Assembly: GCA_024644185.1 (NCBI GenBank)
Contig: JAHELM010000162.1
Location: 1 to 6,236, forward strand
Length of the DNA stretch: 6,236 bases
Direction of reading: 5' to 3'
Origin: Rhodospirillales bacterium
Lineage (GTDB): Bacteria > Pseudomonadota > Alphaproteobacteria > UBA8366 > JADFVY01
Shown: piece after piece, positions 5,437 to 6,236 of the stretch
Layout of the letters: each line of letters opens with the position of its first letter
How positions within the stretch are numbered: position 1 is the first letter of the stretch
The notes under the pieces: generated by a model
The model's database searches: none
Told to the model about the DNA's origin: nothing
Seen by the model: the letters and a program-made list of their open reading frames with translations, nothing else
Translations under genes and position numbers: made by a program

Positions 5437-6207
5437 ATGCACCGCAAGAACACCTTCAAGTCGCGCATGCGCGCCGGCGAACAAACCATCGGCTGCTGGC
5501 TGCACCTGAACAGCGGAATCGCCGCCGAACTGCTGGCCCTGGCCGGGTTCGACGCGCTCATCATCGACCACGAGCACGGCCCCGGCGATCTTGCGGATGC
5601 CATCCAGGCCATGCAGGCGATGTCGGCAACGCCGGCCTCGCCGGTCCTGCGGGTGCCGGCGAACGATCCGGTGGCGATCAAGCGGGCGCTGGATATCGGC
5701 GTCGAGGGCATCATGATTCCCGGCGTCAATTCGGCCGCCGAGGCCGCGGCCGCGGTCGCCGCCTGCCGTTATCCGCCACACGGCATTCGCGGCGCCGCCT
5801 ATGGCCTGGTGCGGGCCTCGGATTACGGCCTGGCCACGAAGACCTATGCCGAGGGACTGCACGACAACCTGCTGATCGTCTGCCAGATCGAGACGGCGAC
5901 GGCGGTGGACGCGATCCCCGACATCGCCGCCGTCGACGGGGTCGACATGCTGTTCATCGGGCCGAACGACCTGTCCGGCAGCATCGGCAAGCTGGGCCGT
6001 TTCGACGATCCGGAATACCTGGCGCTGAAGCGGCGCGCGGAAGAAACGATCCTGGCCAGCGGCGCCTTGCTGGGCGGCCTGGCGACGCCGGTGGAAGGCG
6101 CGGACGAGATGCTGCGACGGGGTTATCGCCTGGTCACCGCCGCCAGCGATATCTCGCTGCTGCGCGACGCGGCGCTGGCGCATCTCAAGGCCATGCGCGG
6201 GGCCTAG
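5437..6207 (+). CDS. HpcH/HpaI-family class II aldolase
   Basis: A complete 256-aa protein, normal family length. Members cleave or form 2-oxo-acid carbon bonds with pyruvate (or a related oxo acid) using a divalent metal; named examples are HpaI, GarL and YfaU. Family landmarks are in order: CWLHLNSG near the start, the catalytic His in IDHEHGP (H47), the Arg of LRVP (R72), metal ligands Glu in QIET (E152) and Asp in GPNDLS (D178), and the RGAAYG region (118-123). These align with H45, R70, E149 and D175 of HpaI at an offset of two to three. ATG 5437 has GGGGGGA (5424-5430) six bases upstream; the frame extends further 5' but without a better start. The 97-base gap to the upstream gene holds no clear promoter or terminator. 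Substrate is unknown: citrate lyase-like, oxo-sugar-acid and aromatic-catabolic aldolases share this fold, and neighbours do not decide it. Confidence 0.95.
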   Translation: MHRKNTFKSRMRAGEQTIGCWLHLNSGIAAELLALAGFDALIIDHEHGPGDLADAIQAMQAMSATPASPVLRVPANDPVAIKRALDIGVEGIMIPGVNSAAEAAAAVAACRYPPHGIRGAAYGLVRASDYGLATKTYAEGLHDNLLIVCQIETATAVDAIPDIAAVDGVDMLFIGPNDLSGSIGKLGRFDDPEYLALKRRAEETILASGALLGGLATPVEGADEMLRRGYRLVTAASDISLLRDAALAHLKAMRGA

Positions 6208-6236
6208 CGGTTCGACGCTGACACCCGGTACCCTGC

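Noticed and set aside
5242..6183. A 313-codon open frame on the - strand across the aldolase gene
   Set aside because: Antisense shadow of the clear HpcH/HpaI aldolase, with the same Arg/Gly/Asp-rich composition and no ribosome site or family resemblance.
5430..6221. A 263-codon + strand frame overlapping the aldolase
   Set aside because: Out of frame with the conserved catalytic residues; its ATG lies at the ribosome site used by the real start at 5437.
1..6236. CRISPR arrays, tRNA or rRNA genes, insertion sequences, phage or defence genes
   Set aside because: No spaced direct repeats, RNA gene features, transposase or terminal repeats were seen on reading the window; the gaps are short and fully accounted for by regulatory signals.

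Overview
The window is high-GC, densely coded bacterial DNA with every supported gene on the + strand. GC-rich codon use, Shine-Dalgarno sites of the GGAGG type and the gene content fit an alphaproteobacterium, perhaps of a Rhodospirillales-like lineage. That placement is an impression from the proteins, not a computed result.

Layout. (1) Positions 3-1232 hold the C-terminal three quarters of formate--tetrahydrofolate ligase (fhs), cut by the left window edge and closed by a clear intrinsic terminator at 1255-1289. (2) Positions 1290-1478 form a regulatory gap with a candidate sigma70-type promoter (1324-1350) and, just downstream, nested inverted repeats built on GGAAAA/TTTTCC (1365-1395). 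(3) Positions 1479-4256 look like one five-gene operon: a 102-aa two-helix membrane protein, a 137-aa two-helix protein with a large Ala-rich outer loop, a 58-aa single-helix protein, a 463-aa APC-superfamily permease resembling ethanolamine/amino-acid permeases, and a 143-aa ATP-binding-type universal stress protein. Gaps are 12, 28, -1 and 15 bases. The operon ends in a strong terminator with a 13-bp perfect stem (4278-4318). (4) Positions 4347-5339 hold two tightly spaced genes for unrecognised membrane proteins, 220 and 108 aa; the second has the PGxGQ...DAY pattern of small TM2-like membrane proteins. (5) Positions 5437-6207 encode a complete HpcH/HpaI-family aldolase with all expected active-site residues.

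The part that deserves attention is the 1479-4256 operon. APC permeases normally work without small partner subunits in bacteria. Here three different small membrane proteins sit directly upstream of one, the last overlapping the permease start, and a nucleotide-binding UspA protein sits directly downstream. This suggests a multi-subunit, USP-regulated APC transporter, analogous in layout to TRAP or two-component symporter systems that have small membrane subunits. The substrate is unknown; a small amine or amino acid is the best guess. fhs next door hints at one-carbon/methylated-amine metabolism, but a terminator and a promoter separate the two units, so the link is weak.
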